Part shown: one piece after another, positions 24,596-33,429 of the stretch
Layout: each line of letters opens with the position of its first letter
How positions within the stretch are numbered: position 1 is the first letter of the stretch
NCBI RefSeq assembly: GCF_015355755.1
Contig: NZ_JACVEE010000002.1
Span: 558,001-622,000 of the forward strand
Length of the DNA: 64,000 nt
Source of the DNA: Nocardia sp. XZ_19_385
Lineage (GTDB): Bacteria > Actinomycetota > Actinomycetes > Mycobacteriales > Mycobacteriaceae
Direction of reading: 5' to 3'
Program-made: the position numbers and the translations under genes
Notes under the pieces: model-generated
What the model saw: only the letters and a program-made list of their open reading frames with translations
Database searches by the model: none
Told to the model about the DNA's origin: nothing

Positions 24596-25402
24596 ATGGC
24601 CACTCCGAACACCCTGGAGCAGGATACGGGCGAGACCGATGACGGCCGCACGGTTCCGCTATCACAGCTGATCCATCTGATGGCCGAGTACCAGAAACTC
24701 GGCACGCACCGCCAGACGTACCTGCCCGCACCCGTGAGCGATACGTTCGTGCGCGGTTGCGGCATCGTGGTCGGCTGCTGTGTGGTGCTCGGTGTCATCT
24801 GCGTGGCGGTCGGCGCGCTCGCGGGTGGGGCCGCCGCCGGACTGCTCGCCTTGGTCCCCGCTGTCCCCGCGGCTTGGCGTGCGCGCAGCAATCGGCAGCA
24901 TCGGGCCGCGCGGCTCGACCTGTTCGACTTCGGCATGACGGTGTACCGCTCGGGTGAGCGGATCGCCGGATTCCGCTGGGAAACCGCGCAAGTGAAGCAG
25001 CGAGTGATTCCGTTCCAGAACTCCGCGGTCACCGAATACGCCTTCGAGATGAGCGGTCCCGGCGCGTACGCGACCTTCGACGACACCCTGTTCAGCAACG
25101 GCCGGGAGTGGGGCAAGACGATCCAGTCCGCGATCACCGCCACTCAGCTGCCGGACGCCGTCACCGCCATCGACAACGGCGAGACCGTGCGGTTCGGTGA
25201 TATCGAGCTGAACCTGGACACGCTGGGGTTCCGCGGCCAGGCCTACCCGTGGGAGCGGATTCAGCTCATCGACGCGCGCAGCGGGCTGGTGCGGATCAAG
25301 GTCGACGGGCGGTGGATCTCGCTGGCCACGGTGGCCTCGATCCCGAACTTCTACATCTTCAACGAACTGGCGGAGCGACTGCGGGTGACCGACCCGATCT
25401 AG
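24596..25402 (+). CDS. DUF6585-like membrane protein
   Basis: A 268-aa protein. The ATG at 24596 follows GGAGGGAC; the open frame upstream (to 24263) is not supported. After ~55 residues a hydrophobic hairpin of two transmembrane segments (CGIVVGCCVVLGVICVAVGA, then a Gly/Ala/Leu-rich helix) is followed by a soluble C-terminal region with PH-domain-like strands: LDLFDFGMTVYRSGERIAGF, TYEYAFEMS-type sequence, FGDIELNLDTLGFRG and GRWISLATVASIPN. This resembles actinobacterial DUF6585 proteins of unknown function. It is probably membrane-anchored with the C-terminus in the cytoplasm. Its stop abuts the convergent MarR gene. Confidence 0.7.
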   Translation: MATPNTLEQDTGETDDGRTVPLSQLIHLMAEYQKLGTHRQTYLPAPVSDTFVRGCGIVVGCCVVLGVICVAVGALAGGAAAGLLALVPAVPAAWRARSNRQHRAARLDLFDFGMTVYRSGERIAGFRWETAQVKQRVIPFQNSAVTEYAFEMSGPGAYATFDDTLFSNGREWGKTIQSAITATQLPDAVTAIDNGETVRFGDIELNLDTLGFRGQAYPWERIQLIDARSGLVRIKVDGRWISLATVASIPNFYIFNELAERLRVTDPI

Positions 25403-25870
25403 CTAGTCCGGCCGGATCGAGTCGAACCGATCCGCGCAGCGGGTCAGCAGGCTCTGCAGTGACTTCAGCTCCGCGGCGCTGAACTCGGCCGCCACCGTGC
25501 GCTCCACATGGATGGCGCGCTGGTCGGCGTCTTTCGTGACCGCCTCGCCCTTCGCGGTGAGACGAGTCTCCAGCACGTTCTTGTGCCAGGCGTGCGGGGT
25601 GCGCTCGATCAGGCCGCGTTCCTGCAGATTCCCGAGGACGGTGTTCATCGTGGGCGGCGTGACGCCGCACAGGCGAGCCAGTGCGGCCGCCGAGATTCCG
25701 GGGTTCTCGTCGAGGTACAGCAGCGCCGCGTACTGCGGGACGGTGAGGCCCACCGGCTTCAGGGCCGCCGTCTTCGCCGCCGCCATGGCTTGCTCGGCGC
25801 GCTTGAGGAAGGAACCGAGGCGCTCGGCGGCGGGCATCGACGTCATGCAGGCATGGTATCCGTTCGTCAT
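25403..25870 (-). CDS. MarR-family transcriptional regulator
   Basis: A 155-aa winged-helix regulator. The DNA-binding part contains AAALARLCGVTPPTMNTVLGNLQERGLIER, then the wing HKNVLETRLTAKGEAV. Helices at both ends form the dimer interface. The start at 25870 is used; a Met eight codons later is possible. It is divergent from the SMP-30-like lipoprotein gene, and the gap contains TTAGA-GT-TCTAA, a suitable MarR operator. The ligand is unknown. Confidence 0.87.
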   Translation of the reverse strand: MTNGYHACMTSMPAAERLGSFLKRAEQAMAAAKTAALKPVGLTVPQYAALLYLDENPGISAAALARLCGVTPPTMNTVLGNLQERGLIERTPHAWHKNVLETRLTAKGEAVTKDADQRAIHVERTVAAEFSAAELKSLQSLLTRCADRFDSIRPD

Positions 25871-25892
25871 ATCGTTCGACTCTTGACGATTG

Positions 25893-25904
25893 TTAGAGTT
25901 CTAA
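25893..25904. promoter_or_regulatory. MarR-type operator
   Basis: TTAGA-GT-TCTAA is a perfect 12-bp inverted repeat in the AT-rich 87-bp gap between the divergent MarR and lipoprotein genes. It lies 22 bp from the MarR start, which fits autoregulation plus control of the neighbour. Confidence 0.5.
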
Positions 25905-25957
25905 TCTATCTTCGTCTTCATCATTCGATGTGACTTCATTCGATAAGAGGCTCGACC

Positions 25958-26947
25958 ATGAAACTGCTGCGTCCCGTCGCCGCGACCACCGCCGTCGCGG
26001 CTGCCGCGCTACTGACCGCCTGCGGGTCCGGCTCGACCGCACCGAGCACCCCCGCGCCTCGTGTCAGCACCGCCTTCGAACTTCCCGGCGATCGCGTCTA
26101 CCCCGAAGGCATCGCCGCCGACTCTCGCACCGGCGCAACCTATGTCGGCTCCTACACCACCGGCGCGATCTACCGCGCCACACCGGGTGCCGCGCGGGCC
26201 GAGGTTTTCCTGCCCGCGGGAGCCGATGGCCGCGACACCGCCAACGGGCTGAAGGTCGATCAGGCCGGTCGTCTCTGGGTCACCGACTCCACCAAGGGAG
26301 TCTCGGTGTACGACACCGGAACCCGCGCCCTACTCGCCACCTTCACCGTTCCCGGTGCCGCCCCGCGCTTCGTCAACGACCTGGCCATCACACCCGACGG
26401 GGCCGCGTACCTCACCGATTCCGTGCGCGCCGTCGTCTACCGTGTGACCCCGGACCAGGTTTCCCGGGGCGGAACCGCGGACCTGACAACAGCTTTCGAC
26501 CTGAGCAAGACGATCCCCCCGCGCGACGGCGGCTTCAGCTTCAACGGCATCGTCACCGACCCCACCGGCAAATACCTCTTGGTCGTCGACATGCCCACCG
26601 GCGACCTGTATCGAATTGCGACAGCGCCGAATTCATCCACACCCATCCACAAGGTGACCCTCGACGGCGGCGATCTGAAGAACGGCGACGGCCTCGACCT
26701 GAGCGCCACCACCCTGCGCGTCGTCCACAACCGCACCAACACCCTGACCCGCTGGACCCTGTCCGACGACTACGCCTCCGCGACCCGCGACGCCGTCTTC
26801 ACCGACGAAGCCCTGTCCATCCCCACCACCATGGTCTACGTCGGCGGCAAAGCTCTCGTCGCCGCTTCCCAGTTCGACAAGGGCGGCCCCATGGCTCCGG
26901 GCACGCCCGTAACCCCGTTCGAAGTCCTCGCGGTCGAAGGCCTCTGA
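25958..26947 (+). CDS. SMP-30/gluconolactonase-like lipoprotein
   Basis: A 329-aa exported lipoprotein. The signal peptide ends in lipobox LLTAC, followed by a Ser/Thr/Pro spacer and a six-bladed beta-propeller of the SMP-30/strictosidine-synthase type. Repeated blade motifs are visible: YPEGIAADSRTGATYVGSY, NGLKVDQAGRLWVTDS, VNDLAITPDGAAYLTDS and FNGIVTDPTGKYLLVVD. The metal-site Glu (YPEG) and Asn/Asp residues are present. It may hydrolyse a lactone or bind a small molecule at the cell surface; the substrate is unknown. AAGAGG precedes the ATG. Divergent MarR gene likely controls it. Confidence 0.82.
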   Translation: MKLLRPVAATTAVAAAALLTACGSGSTAPSTPAPRVSTAFELPGDRVYPEGIAADSRTGATYVGSYTTGAIYRATPGAARAEVFLPAGADGRDTANGLKVDQAGRLWVTDSTKGVSVYDTGTRALLATFTVPGAAPRFVNDLAITPDGAAYLTDSVRAVVYRVTPDQVSRGGTADLTTAFDLSKTIPPRDGGFSFNGIVTDPTGKYLLVVDMPTGDLYRIATAPNSSTPIHKVTLDGGDLKNGDGLDLSATTLRVVHNRTNTLTRWTLSDDYASATRDAVFTDEALSIPTTMVYVGGKALVAASQFDKGGPMAPGTPVTPFEVLAVEGL

Positions 26948-26993
26948 TCCCGCCTCCGGCATTCGCCCGGACCCGCCGCCTAGGGTGTGGCGC

Positions 26994-27683
26994 ATGCTGA
27001 AAGCGCTGCTCTACGGGCTCGGGACCGCGGTACCGCTGTTGATCGGGGCGGCGATCGGGTTGCGGTGGACGTTGCCGAAACAGGTGCTGGCGTCGCTGAT
27101 GGCGTTCGGCGCGGGAACGATGATCGCGGCGGCGTCCTCGGAGTTGTTCGAGCCCGCGTTCCATCAGGCCGGGGTGTGGATCGCGGCGGCCGCGCTGTTC
27201 GCGGGAGCCGGGATCTATGTCGTGGCAAACCATTTCATCGAGGCGAAGCTCGGCGCCGCCGCCATCGGATGGGCGCTGATGCTCGGCACCATCCTGGACG
27301 GCGTCCCCGAGAACACCGCCCTCGGCGTCTCCCTCACCTCCGGCGGCGGCCTGGTCCTCTTGGTCGCCGTCGCCGTCGGCAACGTCCCCGAGGCCATCAG
27401 CGGCGCGACCCTGATGCGCGACAAACACAACTTCTCCCCCGGCCGCGCCTTCTGGCTCTGGGCCGCAACAGGTTTGATGCTGGTCCTCGTCACCCTCCTC
27501 GGATACACATTGTCCGACAACCTCTCCCCAACCCACATCAGCACCGTCCAAGCCTTCGCCGGCGGCGCCACCATCGCCGTCCTCGCCGACTCCCTCATGC
27601 CCGAGGCCTACCGCGAGGGCGGCTGGTGGGTCGGAATGGCCACCGCCGCAGGCTTCCTCGTCGCCTTCGTGCTCGCGGGCTGA
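26994..27683 (+). CDS. ZIP-family-like metal permease
   Basis: A 229-aa integral membrane protein with about eight hydrophobic helices, resembling ZIP (ZupT-like) divalent-metal transporters. The paired metal-site helices are recognisable but altered: GTILDGVPENTALG corresponds to the TM4 H-N-x-P-E-G motif with Asp instead of His, and VAVGNVPEAISG to the TM5 H-x-x-P-E motif with Asn instead of His. The Glu and Pro are kept. It may therefore transport another cation, or a metal with different affinity. The ATG at 26994 is favoured over a GTG at 26985. Confidence 0.72.
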   Translation: MLKALLYGLGTAVPLLIGAAIGLRWTLPKQVLASLMAFGAGTMIAAASSELFEPAFHQAGVWIAAAALFAGAGIYVVANHFIEAKLGAAAIGWALMLGTILDGVPENTALGVSLTSGGGLVLLVAVAVGNVPEAISGATLMRDKHNFSPGRAFWLWAATGLMLVLVTLLGYTLSDNLSPTHISTVQAFAGGATIAVLADSLMPEAYREGGWWVGMATAAGFLVAFVLAG

Positions 27684-27708
27684 GGCGCGTCGCCGACTGC
27701 GACAGAAG

Positions 27709-28206
27709 CTATTTGCCTCGAATCCAGCGGCCGGTGGCGCGGACCGATGCGAGGCCCAGGACAGCCGCTGGCGGGATCGCGAACCCGAGCGTGAAGAGCA
27801 CGGCGAAAGCTCTCGACGAGGTGCTCATATGCCTATTGTCGAGCGAATCGATCAGCTGGGCGAGTGTGTAGAGACCAGTGGCCGAGATCGCGATGACACA
27901 GCCGATGATGACGAGGACTCTGCCGATGACCGTCCGGCAAAGCAGTAGCACTGATCCGAAGAGCAGCAGGACCGACGCCAGACCATAACCCGACCACAAC
28001 ACCAGCTCGCCGAAATCCATGGATAGGCGGACATTCCAGTCGCGCTGCACCTCGCGCCGCACATGAATCGCATTGAACGTCAAGGCTGCGTATGCGAGCC
28101 CAGTGAGCATGCCGAAGGTCCCCGCGAGAATGCCGGCTGTGCCGTCGGCGGATTTCGGCTGCGCCGGTGGTGGATACGGCGCATAGCTCGGTGGTTGATA
28201 ACTCAT
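27709..28206 (-). CDS. Proline-rich four-helix membrane protein
   Basis: A 165-aa hypothetical. A short Pro/Tyr-rich N-terminus (MSYQPPSYAPYPPPAQPK) is followed by four predicted transmembrane segments, roughly residues 25-47, 68-90, 91-115 and 130-155, and a basic C-terminus. This architecture is common in actinobacterial DUF4190-like and other small membrane proteins. No catalytic residues are visible. Convergent with the ZIP-like gene, 25 bp apart. Confidence 0.65.
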   Translation of the reverse strand: MSYQPPSYAPYPPPAQPKSADGTAGILAGTFGMLTGLAYAALTFNAIHVRREVQRDWNVRLSMDFGELVLWSGYGLASVLLLFGSVLLLCRTVIGRVLVIIGCVIAISATGLYTLAQLIDSLDNRHMSTSSRAFAVLFTLGFAIPPAAVLGLASVRATGRWIRGK

Positions 28207-28314
28207 GTGGCGCCCCCTTCCCCTCGCCGCACATTACCCCGCGCCCAGGCGCCCCATGGAACGTACCAGCGCACGTTAAGCGGCTCCCAAGCCTTCGTCC
28301 ATACCTTGGGCGTC

Positions 28315-28713
28315 ATGAAAACCCTTAAGGTGCTGTTGCTTTCATCGATCCTCGGTCTCGGGGCAGTGTTCGGCGCCGGGCAGGCGAACGCGTATTCGGA
28401 AGGTTCGGCGAATTCGACCTGTGACGGCACCAGCGACTACTGGGGTGGGTACTTCTACGCCTCCACCTCCCTGTGGGCCGAGGTCCGCGACGACAACACG
28501 TTCAGCCAGAATCGCTCCTTCTCCTTCGCGGGCTTCCTCGAAGGCTTCGAGCACGCGGGCGCCGTCAATGCTTTTGGATCGCACGTGATCTATCGCAGCG
28601 GCTGGCTCGACCTGGCCGTCCCCTACCAGGTCGGTGCGGATCTGGAGATCCGGGACAACCGCTACGACCACGACACCACCGAAGGCCAGTGGTACACCCT
28701 CTGCGAGTTCTAG
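28315..28713 (+). CDS. Small secreted protein
   Basis: A 132-aa exported protein of unknown function. The signal peptide (KTLKVLLLSSILGLGAVFG) has a probable AxA cleavage at QANA. The mature ~105 residues are rich in aromatic and acidic residues with two cysteines (near the N- and C-termini, STCDG and LCEF) that may form a disulfide. The ATG at 28315 is the only start that gives a clean signal peptide. Its TAG overlaps the stop of the convergent gene by two bases. Confidence 0.7.
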   Translation: MKTLKVLLLSSILGLGAVFGAGQANAYSEGSANSTCDGTSDYWGGYFYASTSLWAEVRDDNTFSQNRSFSFAGFLEGFEHAGAVNAFGSHVIYRSGWLDLAVPYQVGADLEIRDNRYDHDTTEGQWYTLCEF

Positions 28714-29216
28714 CTCTCGGTCTTGACCGCCACGGTTCGGATGAAGCGGACCACGTCCTCGATGTGATAGCCCAGCAGCTCGGCCCGTTCGACAGACATC
28801 AGCACGAGTTGCCCGAGAACCTTTGCACCCCAGCCGTTCAGACCGTCCGAGGACCACTCGTCGACATTCTCGATGCCCAGGTCATACATCGACAATCCGT
28901 AGCGGTCCCGGACCAGGGCGCAGGTGGTGGCGACGGCGTCGAGAAAGGTCGGCCCGGGCCGTTCGCACTCCAGCGCGAAGTACCGCCCTAGCTCGGTAAC
29001 GGTGCACCCCTCCGGCGGAGCACTTTTGATCGCCTCGTACCGCACATCCTCGAACCTGATGTCCCACAACCCAATCGGGCAGTGGAACAGGGTGAACCGG
29101 TGCCAGCCGGGTGGCAACGAGGCCGGCGGCCAGTAATCGAACGAACCCATGAACCCTCCTCCTAACAGCGATGCGGCGTCGAACGCCCCCTCATCAGGCA
29201 GTCCGTCGGTAGCCAT
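28710..29216 (-). CDS. Hypothetical protein, 168 aa
   Basis: No family recognised. It is a soluble, acidic protein with an aromatic first third (GSFDYWPPASLPPGWHRFTLF), a central ALECERPGPTFLDAVATTCALVRD, and a helical C-terminus (GAKVLGQLVLMSVERAELLGYHIEDVVRFIR). The composition and a length of about 130-170 suggest one small alpha/beta domain. An internal Met at residue 23 is an alternative start, preceded by a GGAGGAGG-like stretch. The TAG stop overlaps that of the convergent secreted-protein gene. Confidence 0.65.
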   Translation of the reverse strand: MATDGLPDEGAFDAASLLGGGFMGSFDYWPPASLPPGWHRFTLFHCPIGLWDIRFEDVRYEAIKSAPPEGCTVTELGRYFALECERPGPTFLDAVATTCALVRDRYGLSMYDLGIENVDEWSSDGLNGWGAKVLGQLVLMSVERAELLGYHIEDVVRFIRTVAVKTES

Positions 29217-29259
29217 GCGCTATATGTTCACGCAACGCACCACCTTCAGGGCGGGAATC

Positions 29260-29287
29260 GCAATATTGCAAACGCATTTTTGCGTTT
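29260..29287. promoter_or_regulatory. Two adjacent palindromes upstream of the Rpn gene
   Basis: GCAATATTGC (29260-29269) is a perfect palindrome directly followed by AAACGCA-TTTT-TGCGTTT (29270-29287). Both lie 40-70 bp upstream of the Rpn-family start in an unusually AT-rich stretch. They could be operator or hairpin; no partner protein is evident. Confidence 0.4.
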
Positions 29288-29327
29288 TGCGCGAGCCGCA
29301 CGGAAGCCGGGCGTAGCGTCCCGCGGC

Positions 29328-30329
29328 ATGGCAGTCACGCCCTCGAACCCACATGACGCGTACTTCCGCCAAGTGCTTGGCCAACCCGCCAACGCCGCAT
29401 CACAGTTGCGGACTGTGCTACCGGAAGCAGTTGCCGCGCGGCTGGATTGGGACCGACTAGAGCTGCTGTCGTGCAGTTTCGTCAGCAAGGAGCTGCGCTC
29501 CAGTTACGGCGATCTGGTATTCCGGACCAGCTGCGCCGGACACGACGCGTTCATCTATGTGCTGATCGAACACCAAAGCTGTTCAGACCGAATGATGCCG
29601 CTGCGCATGCTCGGCTACGTCAGCGGCATCTGGAACCACTTCCAAGACCAAAACCCCGATGCTCGAACACTTCCCATGGTCATTCCGGTGGTGGTGCACA
29701 ACAATTCCACCGGCCGAGCATGGTCGGCACCTACAGAACTTGCCGATCTGTACGACGCCGACCCGACCATGCTCCAGCTCCTCGGACCGCACCTCCCCCG
29801 TTTCCAGTTCCTGCTAGACGACGTCGCCACCATCGACGTCGCCGCACTACAAGCCCGGCCTCTGACCAGACCGGCAAAGATCGTGCTCTATCTACAAAAG
29901 GCTGACTTAAGAAACACAAACGCGAGGACCATGACGATGATCCTGGAACCACTAGAAGAGGATTTTCGAGAGCTCGCAACCGGCCCGGATGGAGTCGATG
30001 CCCTCATTCCTCACCTGGCGTACATTTTGCTAGTGGGTGACTTATCAGTCGACGACCTCAACCCCTTCTTCGAACGGGTCGGCCCCCAAGCCAAGGAGGC
30101 ACTCATGACCACGGCCGAACGACTCCGCGCCGAAGGTGAAGCTCGTGGCATAGCTATTGGCGCGGCCCAGGCATGGGCGGCAATCTTGATCGACCAGATG
30201 ACGCTCAAATTCGGCCGATTGCCAACGCACATCCTCGACCATGTCCGGTCCGCCACTCCCATTGAGCTGCACGTCTGGGCACGACGCGTGATTACCGCGA
30301 CCAGCCTGGACGAGATGTTCGTCGACTAG
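29328..30329 (+). CDS. Rpn-family (PD-(D/E)XK) recombination-promoting nuclease / putative transposase
   Basis: A 333-aa protein of the Rpn/YhgA-like family. The N-terminus (PSNPHDAYFRQVLG) and the core SYGDLVFRTSCAGHDAFIYVLIEHQS match its nuclease fold: the D in GDLVF and the E-x-Q in LIEHQS are the catalytic elements. MLGYVSGIWNHF and PMVIPVVVHN follow. Rpn proteins promote RecA-independent recombination in E. coli and are widespread accessory genes. The ATG at 29328 is chosen. Codon use includes more A/T-ending codons (for example around 29900-29990) than its neighbours, hinting at transfer. A perfect terminator hairpin follows. Confidence 0.82.
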   Translation: MAVTPSNPHDAYFRQVLGQPANAASQLRTVLPEAVAARLDWDRLELLSCSFVSKELRSSYGDLVFRTSCAGHDAFIYVLIEHQSCSDRMMPLRMLGYVSGIWNHFQDQNPDARTLPMVIPVVVHNNSTGRAWSAPTELADLYDADPTMLQLLGPHLPRFQFLLDDVATIDVAALQARPLTRPAKIVLYLQKADLRNTNARTMTMILEPLEEDFRELATGPDGVDALIPHLAYILLVGDLSVDDLNPFFERVGPQAKEALMTTAERLRAEGEARGIAIGAAQAWAAILIDQMTLKFGRLPTHILDHVRSATPIELHVWARRVITATSLDEMFVD

Positions 30330-30348
30330 CCCGCATTCTCTCCGAACG

Positions 30349-30385
30349 CCGAAGGCCGGTCCACCAATGGTGGACCGGCCTTCGG
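30349..30385. terminator. Bidirectional terminator between Rpn gene and groEL2
   Basis: A 37-base palindrome in which CCGAAGGCCGGTCCACC pairs with the reverse copy ending at 30385, with only a few central bases unpaired. It lies 20 bp after the Rpn stop and 31 bp after the groEL2 stop on the other strand. Confidence 0.8.
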
Positions 30386-30415
30386 TATGAAACTGGTTGC
30401 CGGAGGGCAGGACTC

Positions 30416-32104
<1,689 letters not shown>

Positions 32105-32182
32105 TTAACTAACGCTGGCCAGGTACGGTGCCCGCGACGGACGACCGAGGGTGTCGATGGAACCCGGCCTCACCGGCCCGAC

Positions 32183-32209
32183 CTGGCACTCACAGCTAGA
32201 GAGTGCCAA
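32183..32209. promoter_or_regulatory. CIRCE operator (HrcA), distal copy
   Basis: CTGGCACTC-N9-GAGTGCCAA, a symmetric variant of the CIRCE consensus TTAGCACTC-N9-GAGTGCTAA with the exact nine-base spacer. It lies 142 bp upstream of the groEL2 start. Confidence 0.8.
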
Positions 32210-32217
32210 AGCCATTT

Positions 32218-32244
32218 CTAGCACTCGCCGATGCCGAGTGCAAG
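32218..32244. promoter_or_regulatory. CIRCE operator (HrcA), second copy
   Basis: CTAGCACTC-N9-GAGTGCAAG, close to CIRCE consensus, 35 bp from the first copy. Tandem CIRCE elements upstream of groEL2 are also known in mycobacteria. Confidence 0.85.
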
Positions 32245-32271
32245 GTCGCCCCCCGGGAAAGCGCTGGCGAC

Positions 32272-32574
32272 CTACGGACGGTCGTCGATGCGCAGCACCA
32301 GCGCGACGAAGGCGTCGGTCCGACGCTCGTCCGGGGTGCGCGGCTCCTCGTTGTCGACCGTGACCAGCTCCGCGTCATGCAGCAACAGCTCGGCTTCCAC
32401 CCGCATGATCGCCCTGATGAAGGGCGGCGCCACCTCGGGCGGCAGATCCCCGTTCACGATGTACTCGCCGTCCGGCCCATAGTCCGTCGACACATACGAC
32501 AACGCTGTCAGGAGGTCCGAGCGACGTTCTCCCGCGACTAGGTCGGAATCCGTGTCATCCGTGTCATCCGCCAT
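32272..32574 (-). CDS. Hypothetical acidic protein, 100 aa
   Basis: No family recognised. It is a very acidic small protein (N-terminus MADDTDDTDSDLVAGERR) with an amphipathic middle (PPEVAPPFIRAIMRVEAELL) and no membrane segment or cysteine. It lies upstream of groEL2 on the same strand, with the CIRCE region between, so it has its own transcript. The last coding base is 27 bp from the second CIRCE element. Confidence 0.6.
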   Translation of the reverse strand: MADDTDDTDSDLVAGERRSDLLTALSYVSTDYGPDGEYIVNGDLPPEVAPPFIRAIMRVEAELLLHDAELVTVDNEEPRTPDERRTDAFVALVLRIDDRP

Positions 32575-32710
32575 CGCTATAGCTTAGCTGGCGCCCCCTC
32601 CCGCCCCGCCAGCTAACCGGTCAACAAATGAACCGGCATTACTTCACAGTGCGTTCCCCGGTCGGCACCTCGAATGCGGGGAAACACCGCACGGACCTAG
32701 GGTTGGACGG

Positions 32711-33385
32711 GTGAGTGGTAGACCCGGGTGGGATGCGATCGAGGGGGCGCTGGGAGAGCTCTACGGCGAGGTCGAGCCGAGATGGTGGCGGGCTGAGGAT
32801 CCGTGGGGGGCCGGCGGCACGGAGCCACTGGACGGGGTGTGCGCGTATGCGCGGAGTGAACCGGTGCCGCATTGGCATTACGTGAGCTTCGGGATGAGCG
32901 AGCTGTATGAGAAGGAATGGGACAACCCGGCGGAGTCGGGGTGGGGGTTCGAGTTCACGTTCCGGTTGGTGCGGGAAGAAGGGGAACTCCGGGCGCCGCA
33001 GTGGCCGGTGCGGTTTTTGCAGAATCTGGCCCGGTACGTGTTCCAGTCGGGGAAGCGGTTCGAGCCGGGACACACCATCAAGTCGAACGGTCCGATCGCG
33101 GCGGATCGGCCGGACTCGCTGATCCATGCGGTGGGGTTCGTGCTGGATCCGGAGCTGGGCGTGCTGGAGACGCCGTTCGGCCGGGTGGAGTTCCGGCAGC
33201 TGGTCGGGCTGACGATGACGGAGTACCGGGCCGCGCTCGGCGGGAAGCTGCACGGGATGCTCGCCCCGATGTCGGATCAGCTGCCGATGTATGTCACCGA
33301 TATGGGGCGGCGCTCGCTGATCCCGGAGCCGAAGCCGCAGGCCAGCTGGCCGCGTTGGGGCGGCGGGCTGCGCGGGCGGGCGTAG
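32711..33385 (+). CDS. Suppressor-of-fused (SUFU) domain protein
   Basis: A 224-aa single-domain SUFU-like protein. The GTG start at 32711 is followed by [21 protein letters not shown]; the family core is [48 protein letters not shown], then [21 protein letters not shown] and [16 protein letters not shown]. Bacterial SUFU proteins are often immunity proteins of polymorphic toxin systems. No toxin gene is adjacent here, so its role is open. It lies 44 bp upstream of nadE on the same strand. Confidence 0.82.
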   Translation: MSGRPGWDAIEGALGELYGEVEPRWWRAEDPWGAGGTEPLDGVCAYARSEPVPHWHYVSFGMSELYEKEWDNPAESGWGFEFTFRLVREEGELRAPQWPVRFLQNLARYVFQSGKRFEPGHTIKSNGPIAADRPDSLIHAVGFVLDPELGVLETPFGRVEFRQLVGLTMTEYRAALGGKLHGMLAPMSDQLPMYVTDMGRRSLIPEPKPQASWPRWGGGLRGRA

Positions 33386-33429
33386 ATTCGGCAACGGACC
33401 ATGATCAACTCCTGACAGGAGGCGGCCGG

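Noticed and set aside
23659..25143. A 494-aa minus-strand ORF across the gene-free region
   Set aside because: It overlaps the TetR gene and the DUF6585-like gene in the wrong frame, and its composition (Arg/Ser/Pro) is that of a shadow ORF.
29328..30329. The Rpn-family gene as an active insertion sequence
   Set aside because: No terminal inverted repeats or target duplications flank it; Rpn proteins are usually stand-alone nucleases.
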